Source of the DNA: Aestuariibacter salexigens DSM 15300
Lineage (GTDB): Bacteria; Pseudomonadota; Gammaproteobacteria; Enterobacterales; Alteromonadaceae
Assembly (NCBI RefSeq): GCF_000429145.1
Contig: NZ_AUBH01000005.1
Location: forward strand, 62,001-126,000
Direction: 5' to 3'
Length of the DNA: 64,000 nucleotides
The translations under genes and the position numbers were made by a program. The notes beneath the pieces were generated by a model. That model saw only the letters and a list, made by a program, of their open reading frames with translations, searched no databases and had not been told where the DNA came from. Of this stretch, positions 9,135 through 18,928 are shown in pieces. The number at the start of each line of letters is the position of its first letter. Within the stretch, counting starts at the first letter, position 1.

Positions 9135-10178
9135 ATGAAATTGTCTAAACACGACATTTCATTTCTCAACTCAAAGCTGGATCAACAGTGGGATTCAGCT
9201 ATGACGATACTGTCTGGAAATTACCTCAGGTCAGTAAAGGGCCGATTTGATAATAACGAGCAGGTGTCTTTGAACAAAGGCAGCCTGCGAGTGGCACACT
9301 ATTCCAATGACAAGCTTGACCAGAGACAGCGAAACCGGTTGAGCTTTATAGAGCCATTTGGTTTGACACGTAAAACGGATTATCAAAAGACGCGTAAGTT
9401 TCCTGTAAAGAGTTTGACAGGGGCACGTTGGTTTTACAGCTACAACGAGAGTCTGACATTGGCATTTGAAACGTTGCACCAAGGATTATGTCCCGGGAAC
9501 GTTATTGCACATATAACGGTACAGTTATCTGCCAAATACAGTGCCCAGATTAAAAGCGAGGCGCGCGGAATACGCAAAATGACTAAGTGTATGCACAGTA
9601 TGCTACAGAAGCTTCTGGGACACCCTGTGAGGGGCTTTGTTGTTTTGGAGGGGTCTGGCAAGCGAAAAGGGCAAAACGCTCCTGTAACAGCGCCTGAAGC
9701 GTTTCATGCACACATAGTAATCGAGGCTAATCACAACATGGTCTGCATGGTCGGTAAGCGACGTGATGCGTCAGGTAAAGATATCAGCAAAAAGACGCTG
9801 CGCAGATTCAGTACGACAGCTGATAATGCCATATGTATACAGACTTCAACTCGCAGAGTTCGGCTTAAATCGTCCCCGGGGACTTTGGATAAAGCAAATC
9901 TGGATTCTGAGCATGGTGAGATAGACCTGAGTTTGGCTGACTATCTGAGCAAGTCGCTTGATGAGCCGTTAGTGCGAGGCAGCAAAAATTTTGTGTTGTG
10001 GGGGCTGACTGGGGAAGTGAAGAAGCTGCGTGAATGGAAACACGGGGTGATTACCGAGCTTACGGTACTTAGAGATAATATCCGTGCGGATTTAGCTTCT
10101 GGTGTCCATCCCGGTGACATTGAAGCGCAATTCAGTAAAGTGATATCAGGAAGACCGAAACCGGCTCTTGCGGCATAA
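9135..10178 (+). CDS. Possible replication-initiation protein of the island
   Basis: ATG 9135 is preferred over the upstream TTG because GGA lies at usable spacing. The 347-residue protein is basic in its N-terminal half. In the middle it has the motif AFHAHIVIEA, an H-x-H pattern, and later ADYLSKSL. The pairing of H-x-H with a Y-L-x-K helix recalls HUH-type replication proteins and the YagK/YfjJ group of phage-like genes. The assignment is tentative. Its position directly after alpA fits a replication gene that maintains the excised circle. Confidence 0.45.
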   Translation: MKLSKHDISFLNSKLDQQWDSAMTILSGNYLRSVKGRFDNNEQVSLNKGSLRVAHYSNDKLDQRQRNRLSFIEPFGLTRKTDYQKTRKFPVKSLTGARWFYSYNESLTLAFETLHQGLCPGNVIAHITVQLSAKYSAQIKSEARGIRKMTKCMHSMLQKLLGHPVRGFVVLEGSGKRKGQNAPVTAPEAFHAHIVIEANHNMVCMVGKRRDASGKDISKKTLRRFSTTADNAICIQTSTRRVRLKSSPGTLDKANLDSEHGEIDLSLADYLSKSLDEPLVRGSKNFVLWGLTGEVKKLREWKHGVITELTVLRDNIRADLASGVHPGDIEAQFSKVISGRPKPALAA

Positions 10179-10203
10179 CTAAAGTCCTAGGTGTAATGTG
10201 TTG

Positions 10204-10237
10204 GGCCGGTGGTAATGGTGAGACAAAAACGCCGGCC
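10204..10237 (+). terminator. Weak hairpin after the replication-like gene
   Basis: GGCCGG (10204-10209) pairs with CCGGCC (10232-10237) around a 22-nt loop, 26 bp past the stop codon. No U-run follows, so intrinsic termination is doubtful. Confidence 0.3.
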
Positions 10238-10368
10238 TTCACATATCAATCTTATATGTAGCCCGGATGAATAGCGCCAAAAATGCCTGTTTATTTGTAC
10301 AGGAAATGTTGTCTCTGGGTCAAACGAGTGATAGTCTTTTACACATCAAATATCCGGATTAACAGAGC

Positions 10369-11745
10369 ATGACAACAAAAGAAAATACGGTTGAGTTACT
10401 CACACAGCTCCTCGAGATATATGACCAAAAACAAATTGCAGAAAAGCTCAATCCGGTTACTCCAAGCGACTGGTGTCGGGAGACTATCAACCGCGTATTA
10501 AACGGAAAAAGTGACCGTTGTTTGACTGACGAAGAAACACATTTTCTGAAGGGCCTGTTGCCTGCCAAACCTGATCACTACGACAATCCTGAATTCACGT
10601 TCATTGACCTGTTTGCTGGCATCGGCGGTCTGCGCAGGGCATTTGACTCGATAGGCGGCAAATGCGTTTTTACCAGCGAATGGAACAAATTCGCCGTGCG
10701 CACTTATAAAGCCAACTATTACAGCGACATCGACCATACATTCAACGAAGATATCCGGGATGTCACGCTCTCTAATCGCGAGGACGTGACAGAAGAAGAA
10801 GCGTATGAGCACATTAAACGCCATATCGGGCATCATGACGTGCTTCTGGCGGGCTTTCCATGCCAGCCCTTCTCACTTGCAGGGGTATCAAAGAAAAACG
10901 CTCTGGGACGCTCACACGGCTTTGAATGTGAAGCTCAGGGCACGCTCTTTTTTGACGTGTGCAGGATTATCAAAGCGTGTGAGCCGAGTGCGTTTGTACT
11001 GGAAAATGTCAAAAACCTGAAAAGCCACGATAAAGGTAACACTTTCAGGGTGATCCTTGAGGCGTTGGACGAACTTGGGTACGACGTTGTTGATGTTGAG
11101 CATGGCAAGGGTTCTAACGACCCGAAAATCATAGATGGTGCTAACTATCTGCCGCAGCACCGTGAACGTATTGTGCTGGTGGGCTTTAAAAAGCAGCATA
11201 ACATCGCCGGCCAAATGAGCCTGAATGATATTAGGAAGCCTGATGTCAGGCCTGCACTGAGTGAGCTGTTAGAAGAGCCAGGTACAAAAGAGCTAAGCAA
11301 GTACACACTTACTCCAAGGTTATGGGAATACCTTTTTGAGTATGCCAAAAAACATCAGGCTAAAGGCAACGGGTTTGGTTACGGCTTGGTTGATCCGAAT
11401 GACAGAAATGCCACATGCAGAACGCTGTCGGCTCGTTATCACAAAGATGGGTCAGAGATATTGATAGACAGAGGTTGGGACAGTAACACCGCCGAGTCTG
11501 ATTTTTGGAATGAAGAAAATCAGGAAAACCGGCCCCGCCGTTTAACGCCCAGAGAATGCGCGAGAATCATGGGTTTTGACAAGGCTGGTGAGTCGAATTT
11601 TGTTATACCTGTGTCCGACACTCAGGCATACCGTCAGTTTGGCAATTCTGTTGTGGTCCCGGTTTTTGAAGCTGTAGCCGAGCTAATGAAGCCGTGGATC
11701 TTGGAAGCCATAAGCAGGGACAGTAAGTCCCGTCAGGCAGCGTAA
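10369..11745 (+). CDS. dcm: DNA cytosine-C5 methyltransferase, Dcm type
   Basis: The 458-residue protein resembles E. coli Dcm along its length. It has an N-terminal helical extension, [17 protein letters not shown] (motif I, AdoMet site), [12 protein letters not shown] (motif IV with catalytic Cys), FVLENVKNL (motif VI), [13 protein letters not shown] (motif VIII), and [10 protein letters not shown] (motif X). Dcm methylates the inner C of CCWGG. That specificity is inferred from overall similarity, including the target-recognition region. It is followed 15 bp later by vsr, the normal partner, and a MvaI-type nuclease gene lies about 7 kb away on the other strand. Confidence 0.93.
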   Translation: MTTKENTVELLTQLLEIYDQKQIAEKLNPVTPSDWCRETINRVLNGKSDRCLTDEETHFLKGLLPAKPDHYDNPEFTFIDLFAGIGGLRRAFDSIGGKCVFTSEWNKFAVRTYKANYYSDIDHTFNEDIRDVTLSNREDVTEEEAYEHIKRHIGHHDVLLAGFPCQPFSLAGVSKKNALGRSHGFECEAQGTLFFDVCRIIKACEPSAFVLENVKNLKSHDKGNTFRVILEALDELGYDVVDVEHGKGSNDPKIIDGANYLPQHRERIVLVGFKKQHNIAGQMSLNDIRKPDVRPALSELLEEPGTKELSKYTLTPRLWEYLFEYAKKHQAKGNGFGYGLVDPNDRNATCRTLSARYHKDGSEILIDRGWDSNTAESDFWNEENQENRPRRLTPRECARIMGFDKAGESNFVIPVSDTQAYRQFGNSVVVPVFEAVAELMKPWILEAISRDSKSRQAA

Positions 11746-11760
11746 CAAAGGCTCTATCCT

Positions 11761-12246
11761 GTGGCTGATGTGCTGTCAAAAGAGAGCCGCCACAGGAATA
11801 TGTCGGCCATCAGGAATCGCAACACTAAGATAGAACGCTGTGTTCGGCGCATGGTTTACGCTGGTGGGTTTAAATACCGTACGAACGTGCGCGACATGCC
11901 GGGCCGCCCCGATATTGTTATACGTCAGTATCGGGCTGTGATATTCGTTAACGGCTGTTTCTGGCACGGTCATGACTGCCATCTGTTTAAAATGCCTGAG
12001 ACCGATACGGAAAAATGGCGTAATAAATTCCGCAGGCAGATTGAAGTCGACAAACAAAACGTCAATGCACTTATCGATTTGGGCTACCGCGTCTTAATCG
12101 TTTGGGAATGCAGCTTGCGTGGAAAAGACAGGCATACACCCTCCGGTCTGGCCGAAAGAATCGAAGAGTGGGTTCTCAGGGGTGCAGGTTTGGGAAGCAT
12201 TGCAGCCTTAAAATCAAGTAACCCAGGAGATACGCACAAATTGTAA
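11761..12246 (+). CDS. vsr: Very-short-patch repair endonuclease Vsr
   Basis: The protein has 161 residues and probably starts with GTG. Family landmarks are visible: MSAIRNRNTKIE, FKYRTNVRDMPGRPDIV (catalytic Asp), VFVNGCFWHGHDC (zinc/active-site His) and YRVLIVWECSLRG. Vsr nicks 5' of the T in T:G mismatches that arise when 5-methylcytosine in a CCWGG context deaminates. It works with MutL and DNA polymerase I. Its start is 15 bp after the dcm stop, so the two are co-transcribed. Confidence 0.95.
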   Translation: MADVLSKESRHRNMSAIRNRNTKIERCVRRMVYAGGFKYRTNVRDMPGRPDIVIRQYRAVIFVNGCFWHGHDCHLFKMPETDTEKWRNKFRRQIEVDKQNVNALIDLGYRVLIVWECSLRGKDRHTPSGLAERIEEWVLRGAGLGSIAALKSSNPGDTHKL

Positions 12247-12291
12247 AACGTGACCGCATGTAGTCTCAAATACGACATTTGTAATGGAGAT

Positions 12292-12394
12292 ACCCACTAC
12301 TCTGCGAGTTACCTCAAAAATGAACTCGCGCGAGCAGGTTTTATTGATACGAATATTCGTATTTACGTCTAAGTAATAGATAGCTGTAGTGGGT
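12292..12394. other. Nested inverted-repeat region between vsr and the 302-aa gene
   Basis: An outer 9-bp inverted repeat, ACCCACTAC (12292-12300) and GTAGTGGGT (12386-12394), encloses two further dyads. GCGAGTT/AACTCGC lies near 12304-12329, and a perfect 16-bp palindrome ATACGAATATTCGTAT lies at 12347-12362. Three concentric or serial dyads within about 100 bp are more than chance would suggest. It could be a structured RNA, a protein-binding operator cluster or a transfer/replication origin. Nothing visible decides among these. Confidence 0.45.
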
Positions 12395-12427
12395 GGCAAT
12401 ATTACACTTACCACCCGAGCATTTTTT
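12391..12427 (+). terminator. Candidate terminator of the dcm-vsr operon
   Basis: GGGTGG (12391-12396) pairs with CCACCC (12411-12416) over a 14-nt loop. Six T residues follow five bases later (12422-12427). It lies 145 bp beyond vsr and directly abuts the stop of the convergent gene. The gap before the T-run and the large loop weaken the call. Confidence 0.45.
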
Positions 12428-13334
12428 AGTGAATAAACATATCTGGCGTAAGAATGTCTTTTACATAAGGACGACGACAAAATTCCGCCATTTCAGACCC
12501 ATTTGGCAGCAATAGTTGTTTACCACCTGCTCTTAGGACCATCTTACGAAAATGTTTGAGCAAAGATGCTGTCTTCTGAAGCTGATTTTCGTCAGCAATT
12601 TTGTGTAGATGTAGATTCTCGTAACCAATATCGCGATTCAGCAATTCAACAAGTTCAAAGCATGGTCTTGAGCCTTTCCTTAATCGCCATGCACCATAAA
12701 CCTCATAATTTTTATTTAATGCGCAAACGCGAAACTTTCGCTCACAGTGTTGTTTTACTAAATACAGTGCAATACGCAATTGGTGTATAACATTTGGCTC
12801 ACACTTATGGAGCGAGGTCAGCCAATAACCAAACCAGTCTTTCGCGTGGTCATGGAGTTCTTGTTTATCAAGATCTAGAGTTGATGTAACTACTGCATCT
12901 CGTATTTGAGCATGCGTTGCATTATAGAGCGCATCATAAAGTGACTTGTCTTCATTACTTTCTCCATTAGTGTTTGCACTTATCTTGTTATCGCTGGATG
13001 TAACGATAAGTTCAAGCTCAAAGCTAAACGCATCGATCAACTGGTTTTGCAATAGCTGACAATCCCATGAAGTCAGCTTATCCGCTTCGCCAAGCCAAAA
13101 TCTGCGAAGTAGTGCACCCGGCAGATCTGTTGGAATTAAAGCATCTATGGATTCGCGTATAAACTCCATGTCGATAACCTCTGTCACCGCCGCCTTGAAC
13201 TTATGCAACGTTTCTGGTGGGCTGTAAGGGCCCCTCAAAGGGGATGGAAGCTCATCCAAACTTTCTAGGCTCTCACCAAAGATAACTTCGGCAGACTGCA
13301 ATTGATTAAGCGTATCGAGATTAGATTTGGTCAT
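12426..13334 (-). CDS. Hypothetical protein, 302 aa, downstream of the helicase-nuclease cluster
   Basis: The start MTKSNLDTLNQLQSAE has AGGAAAG upstream at good spacing. The protein is soluble, acidic in the N-terminal half and basic in the C-terminal half (ASLLKHFRKMVLRAGGKQL). No recognised domain is visible. It is the last of three minus-strand genes after the 1533-aa helicase-nuclease and the 107-aa zinc-ribbon protein. The 251-bp gap upstream argues for its own promoter. It may be an accessory part of a defence system, inferred from neighbourhood. Confidence 0.6.
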   Translation of the reverse strand: MTKSNLDTLNQLQSAEVIFGESLESLDELPSPLRGPYSPPETLHKFKAAVTEVIDMEFIRESIDALIPTDLPGALLRRFWLGEADKLTSWDCQLLQNQLIDAFSFELELIVTSSDNKISANTNGESNEDKSLYDALYNATHAQIRDAVVTSTLDLDKQELHDHAKDWFGYWLTSLHKCEPNVIHQLRIALYLVKQHCERKFRVCALNKNYEVYGAWRLRKGSRPCFELVELLNRDIGYENLHLHKIADENQLQKTASLLKHFRKMVLRAGGKQLLLPNGSEMAEFCRRPYVKDILTPDMFIH

Positions 13335-13585
13335 AACACTTTCCTGCTCACAGCTCCCCCGCCCTGCTGTGATAGGTAAATGTTAAATCAAATTGTGAAT
13401 AGGGTACTGGGCAAAGCCTTTGGGTGTGATATTGCGGGGAGAGACACCAGAGCGCATACAACACTCTCCACTAGAGTCTTAGATTTTATCCAATCCGTCA
13501 AGGATGGATTCAAACTCTTAGCTTGGTTTTCAACGCGTTGTCGACTGATTAAATAGGAGTGAAATATATAACAGTTAGGCTGGAA

Positions 13586-13909
13586 TCATCCGTCAGCTTT
13601 TTCCTCATCCGACTGGCATAGTATGTCTTCGGCTTGTTTAACGATGTTGTGGATTACCTTGCCGAATACAATCTCACATGCAGTCGTTGGGTCTGACTGA
13701 GTCCTCCCTGAAGCATAAAGATTAAGCCAAACTTCGCTATTGACTTCGTTCAGAGGGACATTGACCAAAAGAAGTTTTTTAAAGTGTTCTCTGCATAAAT
13801 GACAATAGACGAGCAAACGTCCTGTCTCGCTTACTCCATCATATGACACAGTCACTAAATTAAGGTCTCCCAACGATCCACATCTTGAACACTTCCGTGA
13901 TTTCGACAT
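13586..13909 (-). CDS. Small zinc-ribbon protein
   Basis: This 107-residue protein has two Cys pairs, CSRCGSLGD near the N-terminus and CHLCREHF about 25 residues later. Together they could bind one zinc ion. The remainder is helical with an acidic end. The start ATG at 13909 has no strong ribosome site. It lies 104 bp downstream of the helicase-nuclease gene on the same strand. It could bind nucleic acid or act as an adaptor, but no specific function is recognised. Confidence 0.6.
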   Translation of the reverse strand: MSKSRKCSRCGSLGDLNLVTVSYDGVSETGRLLVYCHLCREHFKKLLLVNVPLNEVNSEVWLNLYASGRTQSDPTTACEIVFGKVIHNIVKQAEDILCQSDEEKADG

Positions 13910-14013
13910 CCCATTTACTCGCTAAACTATCCTCATAGTGCTTTAGTCTGCCTCTATGAGTCGATTGCACCAATGATTTTCCGAATTTGAATGAATATGA
14001 TCGTCAGAATGCA

Positions 14014-17000
14014 TTATAGCCATTTCTTAAATTTAGCAACATCTTGACCGCTAGGGATATACCATTGTTTTCTATATGGGTCCCACTTGCCACCAAGTTG
14101 TCTGCATTCGTCTTTATCCGAATACGGACAATTTAGGTACACCCAGCCATTTGGACCCGATCCGACTTCATTATTTCCTGCAGAATACGTTGCCGCGAAG
14201 TCCTTTTTTTTCAGCCTTTTTTTCTTAGTCGCGCCAGCCGCTTGCTTGCAAGACCAACAGTTGCGCCCGTATCCGCCTTTTCCGCCCTGAAGGTTTTCGT
14301 CGTAAAACTCTTCAAGCGGCTTGACACTTTTGCACTTCGCGCAGACTTTGCTATCGCCGTTTTCCAAGGCGTTTTGCTCTTTTTGCAGTTCTGCTACAAG
14401 GCTTGGTGGTGATGGCTCTTTTCGTGCACTCTTTAAAAGCTCTCGAAGACGCAGGTCTAGCGTTTTTACTGGGTCACTGCCGATATTAAAGCGATTAATC
14501 CGCACAAAGGTGTAGCCGTAGCTCTCTAGTACTTTTTGCCGCTCTATATCCTCCGGTCGCATGTAGTATTCGTAATTCAGTGCATTAACCTCATTAAAGT
14601 GAGTAAAGTGCTCTTTGAACCCATCGTATTCGAGAATAATCTGCTTTGTGCGGTTTCCATCTTGGATTTTTAATAAAAAATCGACCTTGTAATCTGGGTG
14701 AGAGTAAAACGGATCAAGCTGTCGCAAGTAGGCTCCTAACTCGAATTGGGCATCCACTTCGACCTTGTCGCCTAATTCATCTAAAAGTGGCAATTCCCTA
14801 AGCCAGCTTAATACTTGCAGTTCCATGGGCGATGCGGGGTCGACATCTCTTGTTTCTGGCCCTCTCAACCCTTTGTCGATCGCTGCACGATAGTGGTTCA
14901 GTGCATGAAAAATGCCGCCTTTGAAATCCTCAATCGGTTTAGAGTGGAAAATAACTATTCGCTCCTTTGCCCGACTGAAACCAACATTCAGGCGCTGCAG
15001 CCTGAGATTATCTTCCACATCTTCAGCATCATTGAGATCTTTAGCGAAAATATAATTAAGTCGGTCTCTTTGCGAAGTGGCAACCATCGAGTAAATCACC
15101 GTATGGGCTTCTTCTCCCTGACATGAGTCAAATGTGAAGATCCGCAGCCTCAGCTTTTCCATAAGCTCAGTACCTTCAGGCAATGATTGTACTGACTGGA
15201 GTAAGTGTTTCTGCTGTTCATTGTGCGGCGTGATAACGCATACATCCTCACCATTGTGCGATGTGTAGATGGCTTTAAGACGTTGAATAACCGCATCTGC
15301 CTCAGGAACATTTACATTCCCCTTTAGTTCATGTCTGCCATCATGCTCAACGTCACAGAATTCAATGATCTCGTTTACAGACTTACCCCTGATCTTCACT
15401 GCCTGTAGCTGGTTGCCATAAAAATACTTACTGGAAAAGCTTATCAACTCCGGATAGCCCCTGAAGTGCTTGCGAAGCATAATTTTCAGGTTGGCTATTC
15501 TGTCAACAAATTCCAATACCGATGTCTTAACATCAAAAAGTTTTATTTGATTGATTTTTGCATCGTCCAGATTGTTTTGCTGCTTGGTAAACTGTTCCAT
15601 GACAGCAGCTTTGTAAGACTGGTTAACGGCTTTTGAGGCGTTCTCTGTTTTGACGTTGCTAAACTGATTTTTATCACCCAGAACCAATACCTTCTTGGCA
15701 CGGATAAATGCAGGGAGGGCCTGAGCAATAGACACCTGAGAGGCTTCATCAATAATAATTAGGTCGAAAATTTCCTCATCTAATGGAATGTACTCCGCAT
15801 AATCACGTATCCCAGCGATAATAATGGGGAAAGCTTCTTTTAATGCCGCGAACTGCTCCTTCGGGAACTTCTGTTTTTTCTGGATGATGGTTTTAATTTG
15901 ACTGGCTTTATTTTTCGACTCATTGGCGAATGTTACTAAGCGTTCATCGATAATATTGGCAAGCTTCTGCGTTTGAAGCCCTTCTAGCTCTGCGCGTCGT
16001 GCTGGGTAGTCAAGGTTCGGGGCACGCTGGAAGCAGTCAAAAATATCTCGGCAAGCTTCGATATGATTATCGAGTTTTACGATTGCTTTAGCATTTACAT
16101 CTCCATGATTGCCAGCCAACGCGGTTAGGTCAGACTCGCTCAACCCAATCTCTGCAAATGTTCGCTCTGACACTTTTATTCGCTTAATCAGTGCCTCGAA
16201 GGCGTCTTTGGCACTGTCGAGACCGTTGATATCTGCGCTAACCCTTTTTTTCATCAACTTCAGTATCGTGTTTTGAACGCTAACTTCTATGCCGCTCTCT
16301 TTGCACTGTTGGCAAAATTCTCTGAAAAATGACTCTGCTTCCTGCAGTGTCTGAATCATCGTTCTCGGGTGCTCATTTAATCCCTGATAATTGAATGCGT
16401 TCACCAATTTTCTTTTCACCAACTGCAATTTTGATTTGGCGAATAAGAACCCAAACACAGGCAGTTCAGCGTCTTGAATGCGGTCGATGATATCTGCTAG
16501 TGTCTGCAGGTCTTTGACATCAAATTGATTAAAAAGGTGAAAGGTGGGTGGTGGTGTTAGGTTGCCAATGACTCTAAGCATTTTTTCCAGTTGGTCGAAA
16601 AAGTCATACAGCGCTTCACTGGTGAAAGAAATATCTAAGAGTGTCGTTAGCTCCCTGACAGGTGGCTCAGAGAAAAATTTAATTAACGCCCTTGCATTCG
16701 CCATACCCTTGCAAAAACTGACGTCATATAAAAATGTTTCTGGTGTTTGATCGGTGAAAGCGAACGTGTCAGGTTCATTTCTCGATATTTCTGCAATTTT
16801 TTGAATATCGATACTGGTCAATGTGCTCTCGAGTTCGCCCAAACTCTGAGTCAGCGCGCTCGACCTTTTTTCAATTTCTTCATGCAATCGTTTTTCATTC
16901 GATTTGGCCACCTGCGAGCTGCGTTTTATCTGCTCTACGGTTTTCGTTGAGAGTATCTTCGAATACGTATTGCCTTGCTTTCCTAATCGTAGAATGGGGT

Positions 17001-18615
17001 CCTGAAAATTATCGTCCACCCTTACTGCGCTCAACGTCTGTCTGATTTTGTTCTCAACTACATCGAGTGCTTCGGCCTTGTCTGAGAGTACCAGCACATT
17101 CTTGCCTCTGAGGATGGCATCAAAGACAGCCGCCGTAATACTGTGACTTTTTCCGGTGCCCGGAGGCCCCTCTACGGAGATGAACTTACACCCCGGTTTA
17201 TTTAAACCCGAGATGATTTTTCGCTGTTCTTCATTTAATGGTACCGGCGATTCATAGACCAATCGCTCGGTTAGCGACATAGACTCCCAATCTGCTTCGA
17301 CTTCCGCTTCAAATGAGTCTGACTCACCAAACATAAAGCTTTCTATCAAGCTTTCGAACTCTTCTGCCAACTTATCGAATTTGAGGGCTTCAGTGCTGTT
17401 TAGCGAGGTTAGTAGCTCTTCATAATCATTAAGTAGCGATTCATCGCCTTTATCAAAGATGCTGAAATGAAACGCGTTATCGACGCTACAACTGGAACGT
17501 GATGCTTTTTCTGCGTGACTGGCTTTTAAATCAATGACGCCATTAAGGGAAAGTGCATTGGTAAACTCATCAATGAACGGCTGCGCCTTACCCAGTACCG
17601 ACTCGCCCTCGCTTGCATATAAAATTCTATCGGGAAGCGCAAATGAGACCGCTCCTTCGCCACTTCTATTTACTTCACCTATCAGAAAGTCTACGGCCCG
17701 TTTATTAATGTACAAGTGCGGATCTGCCCGCAGATGAAACGCTGATTCCTTAAGCTCCACAGACACTGGCAGGTAGAGAAGGGGGTAGGCAGTATTCTTA
17801 AATCTGACGCTTGCCAAGTACAAATAGAGTTGTGAATTATCGATGAGTCTAAGTGAACCTCGAAGCTCAGACAATTCAGCGAATAAATCACTGCTATCGA
17901 AAGCGCGAAAATAGTCGATGAGCTTCTGTTTGATAGCATCGCTATCACACGCGTCATCGATTAATGCATCCAGCATTGTAAAATCGTCATCAACAATCGC
18001 TGCGGCAACAGCTGCTGAGATAGGCTCATCGATGAACGCTGTCAGATTTGCGCCAAGCTCTTCTTCGATATTGTAAATACTCTCAATACCGCTTTGGCTC
18101 ATTTGCTTAAAATAATTATCTAAGCTTTCTAAGAGCGGATTGACCGCCAGATTTAGTAAGTTATTTTGCAACTGGTCAATGAGACTGTTTGCAAACCCAT
18201 CTGGGTCATCTTTGAATTTTTTTACTCGTTCTCTGGCAGCGACTTTTGCGTTAGATGCGACCTGCATAAATTCGTCAATTGCGATCGACTTTATATGCTG
18301 GTCTATGACTGACAAAAGTCGCTTGCTCATCCTCGACTTATAACGCCCCCGCGGTACATTGACGCTGACAGACATTGACCCATCAAATGGTGTTGAAAGA
18401 CGCTTGATTAGTTCGTCACGAAATGAGTTGTACTTATTCAGAGGTATGCCAGTAAGCACATTTGCGCTATTGCGATTGGAGATAGACCGCTTTGGTGCAG
18501 TGGTCTTTTTAAAATCTGTATCCAGAAAGTCTCTAAAATATCCACATATCGCACCTACCCACGACTTTTGGGTTTCTGGTTCATAGCCAGTAGCCTTGGA
18601 GCTGCTATCTTGCAC
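14014..18615 (-). CDS. SF1 helicase fused to nuclease, zinc ribbon and DUF5710-like domain
   Basis: The frame encodes 1533 residues from a GTG start with GGGAGGG upstream. Residues about 1-450 are an uncharacterised N-terminal region. GPPGTGKSHS at about 483-492 is Walker A, DLIIIDEASQVS near 950 is Walker B, and LNVGFSRAKERIVIF is helicase motif VI. These place it with the DNA2/UPF1-like AAA_11/AAA_12 helicases. Near 1300-1330, YKVDFLLKIQ and IILEYDG with a following HF match a DUF559/Vsr-like nuclease core. CAKCKSVKPLEEFY with CWSCK is a zinc ribbon. The end (WVYLNCPYSDKDECRQLGG plus KQWYIP) matches DUF5710. Helicase-nuclease fusions of this kind are common in antiphage islands. Confidence 0.85.
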   Translation of the reverse strand: MQDSSSKATGYEPETQKSWVGAICGYFRDFLDTDFKKTTAPKRSISNRNSANVLTGIPLNKYNSFRDELIKRLSTPFDGSMSVSVNVPRGRYKSRMSKRLLSVIDQHIKSIAIDEFMQVASNAKVAARERVKKFKDDPDGFANSLIDQLQNNLLNLAVNPLLESLDNYFKQMSQSGIESIYNIEEELGANLTAFIDEPISAAVAAAIVDDDFTMLDALIDDACDSDAIKQKLIDYFRAFDSSDLFAELSELRGSLRLIDNSQLYLYLASVRFKNTAYPLLYLPVSVELKESAFHLRADPHLYINKRAVDFLIGEVNRSGEGAVSFALPDRILYASEGESVLGKAQPFIDEFTNALSLNGVIDLKASHAEKASRSSCSVDNAFHFSIFDKGDESLLNDYEELLTSLNSTEALKFDKLAEEFESLIESFMFGESDSFEAEVEADWESMSLTERLVYESPVPLNEEQRKIISGLNKPGCKFISVEGPPGTGKSHSITAAVFDAILRGKNVLVLSDKAEALDVVENKIRQTLSAVRVDDNFQDPILRLGKQGNTYSKILSTKTVEQIKRSSQVAKSNEKRLHEEIEKRSSALTQSLGELESTLTSIDIQKIAEISRNEPDTFAFTDQTPETFLYDVSFCKGMANARALIKFFSEPPVRELTTLLDISFTSEALYDFFDQLEKMLRVIGNLTPPPTFHLFNQFDVKDLQTLADIIDRIQDAELPVFGFLFAKSKLQLVKRKLVNAFNYQGLNEHPRTMIQTLQEAESFFREFCQQCKESGIEVSVQNTILKLMKKRVSADINGLDSAKDAFEALIKRIKVSERTFAEIGLSESDLTALAGNHGDVNAKAIVKLDNHIEACRDIFDCFQRAPNLDYPARRAELEGLQTQKLANIIDERLVTFANESKNKASQIKTIIQKKQKFPKEQFAALKEAFPIIIAGIRDYAEYIPLDEEIFDLIIIDEASQVSIAQALPAFIRAKKVLVLGDKNQFSNVKTENASKAVNQSYKAAVMEQFTKQQNNLDDAKINQIKLFDVKTSVLEFVDRIANLKIMLRKHFRGYPELISFSSKYFYGNQLQAVKIRGKSVNEIIEFCDVEHDGRHELKGNVNVPEADAVIQRLKAIYTSHNGEDVCVITPHNEQQKHLLQSVQSLPEGTELMEKLRLRIFTFDSCQGEEAHTVIYSMVATSQRDRLNYIFAKDLNDAEDVEDNLRLQRLNVGFSRAKERIVIFHSKPIEDFKGGIFHALNHYRAAIDKGLRGPETRDVDPASPMELQVLSWLRELPLLDELGDKVEVDAQFELGAYLRQLDPFYSHPDYKVDFLLKIQDGNRTKQIILEYDGFKEHFTHFNEVNALNYEYYMRPEDIERQKVLESYGYTFVRINRFNIGSDPVKTLDLRLRELLKSARKEPSPPSLVAELQKEQNALENGDSKVCAKCKSVKPLEEFYDENLQGGKGGYGRNCWSCKQAAGATKKKRLKKKDFAATYSAGNNEVGSGPNGWVYLNCPYSDKDECRQLGGKWDPYRKQWYIPSGQDVAKFKKWL

Positions 18616-18928
18616 AACGCCCTCCCTTTATATTCTGCATTTACGGTCAATATATCTGTCTTTACACAAGATTCTAAGGCGGCGATTTTTATCTGCTCTG
18701 TTGAGTGCGCTAATGTGTCGCCAATACTTCAGAGCAATTATTTTCCCGCTATTACGTCAATGTTTACGGAAAGCCCCCTTTTTTAGCTTAAAAACCAATT
18801 TAGTAAAAAATTTGATTAAGCATTGAAACCAGAGTCTTGGGCTCTCCGCTTTTGGGTTGCACAATACTGGTAATATTAATAACGTTCTATACGGCAACTA
18901 ATGCGTCACTCAATTCAAGTCTTTTTTA
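18616..18928. other. Gene-free stretch upstream of the helicase-nuclease gene
   Basis: This 313-bp AT-rich interval has no credible ORF; short plus-strand frames here lack ribosome sites. It must contain the promoter for the 1533-aa protein and the transcription end of the restriction endonuclease gene. I see no strong hairpin with a T-run. Confidence 0.4.
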
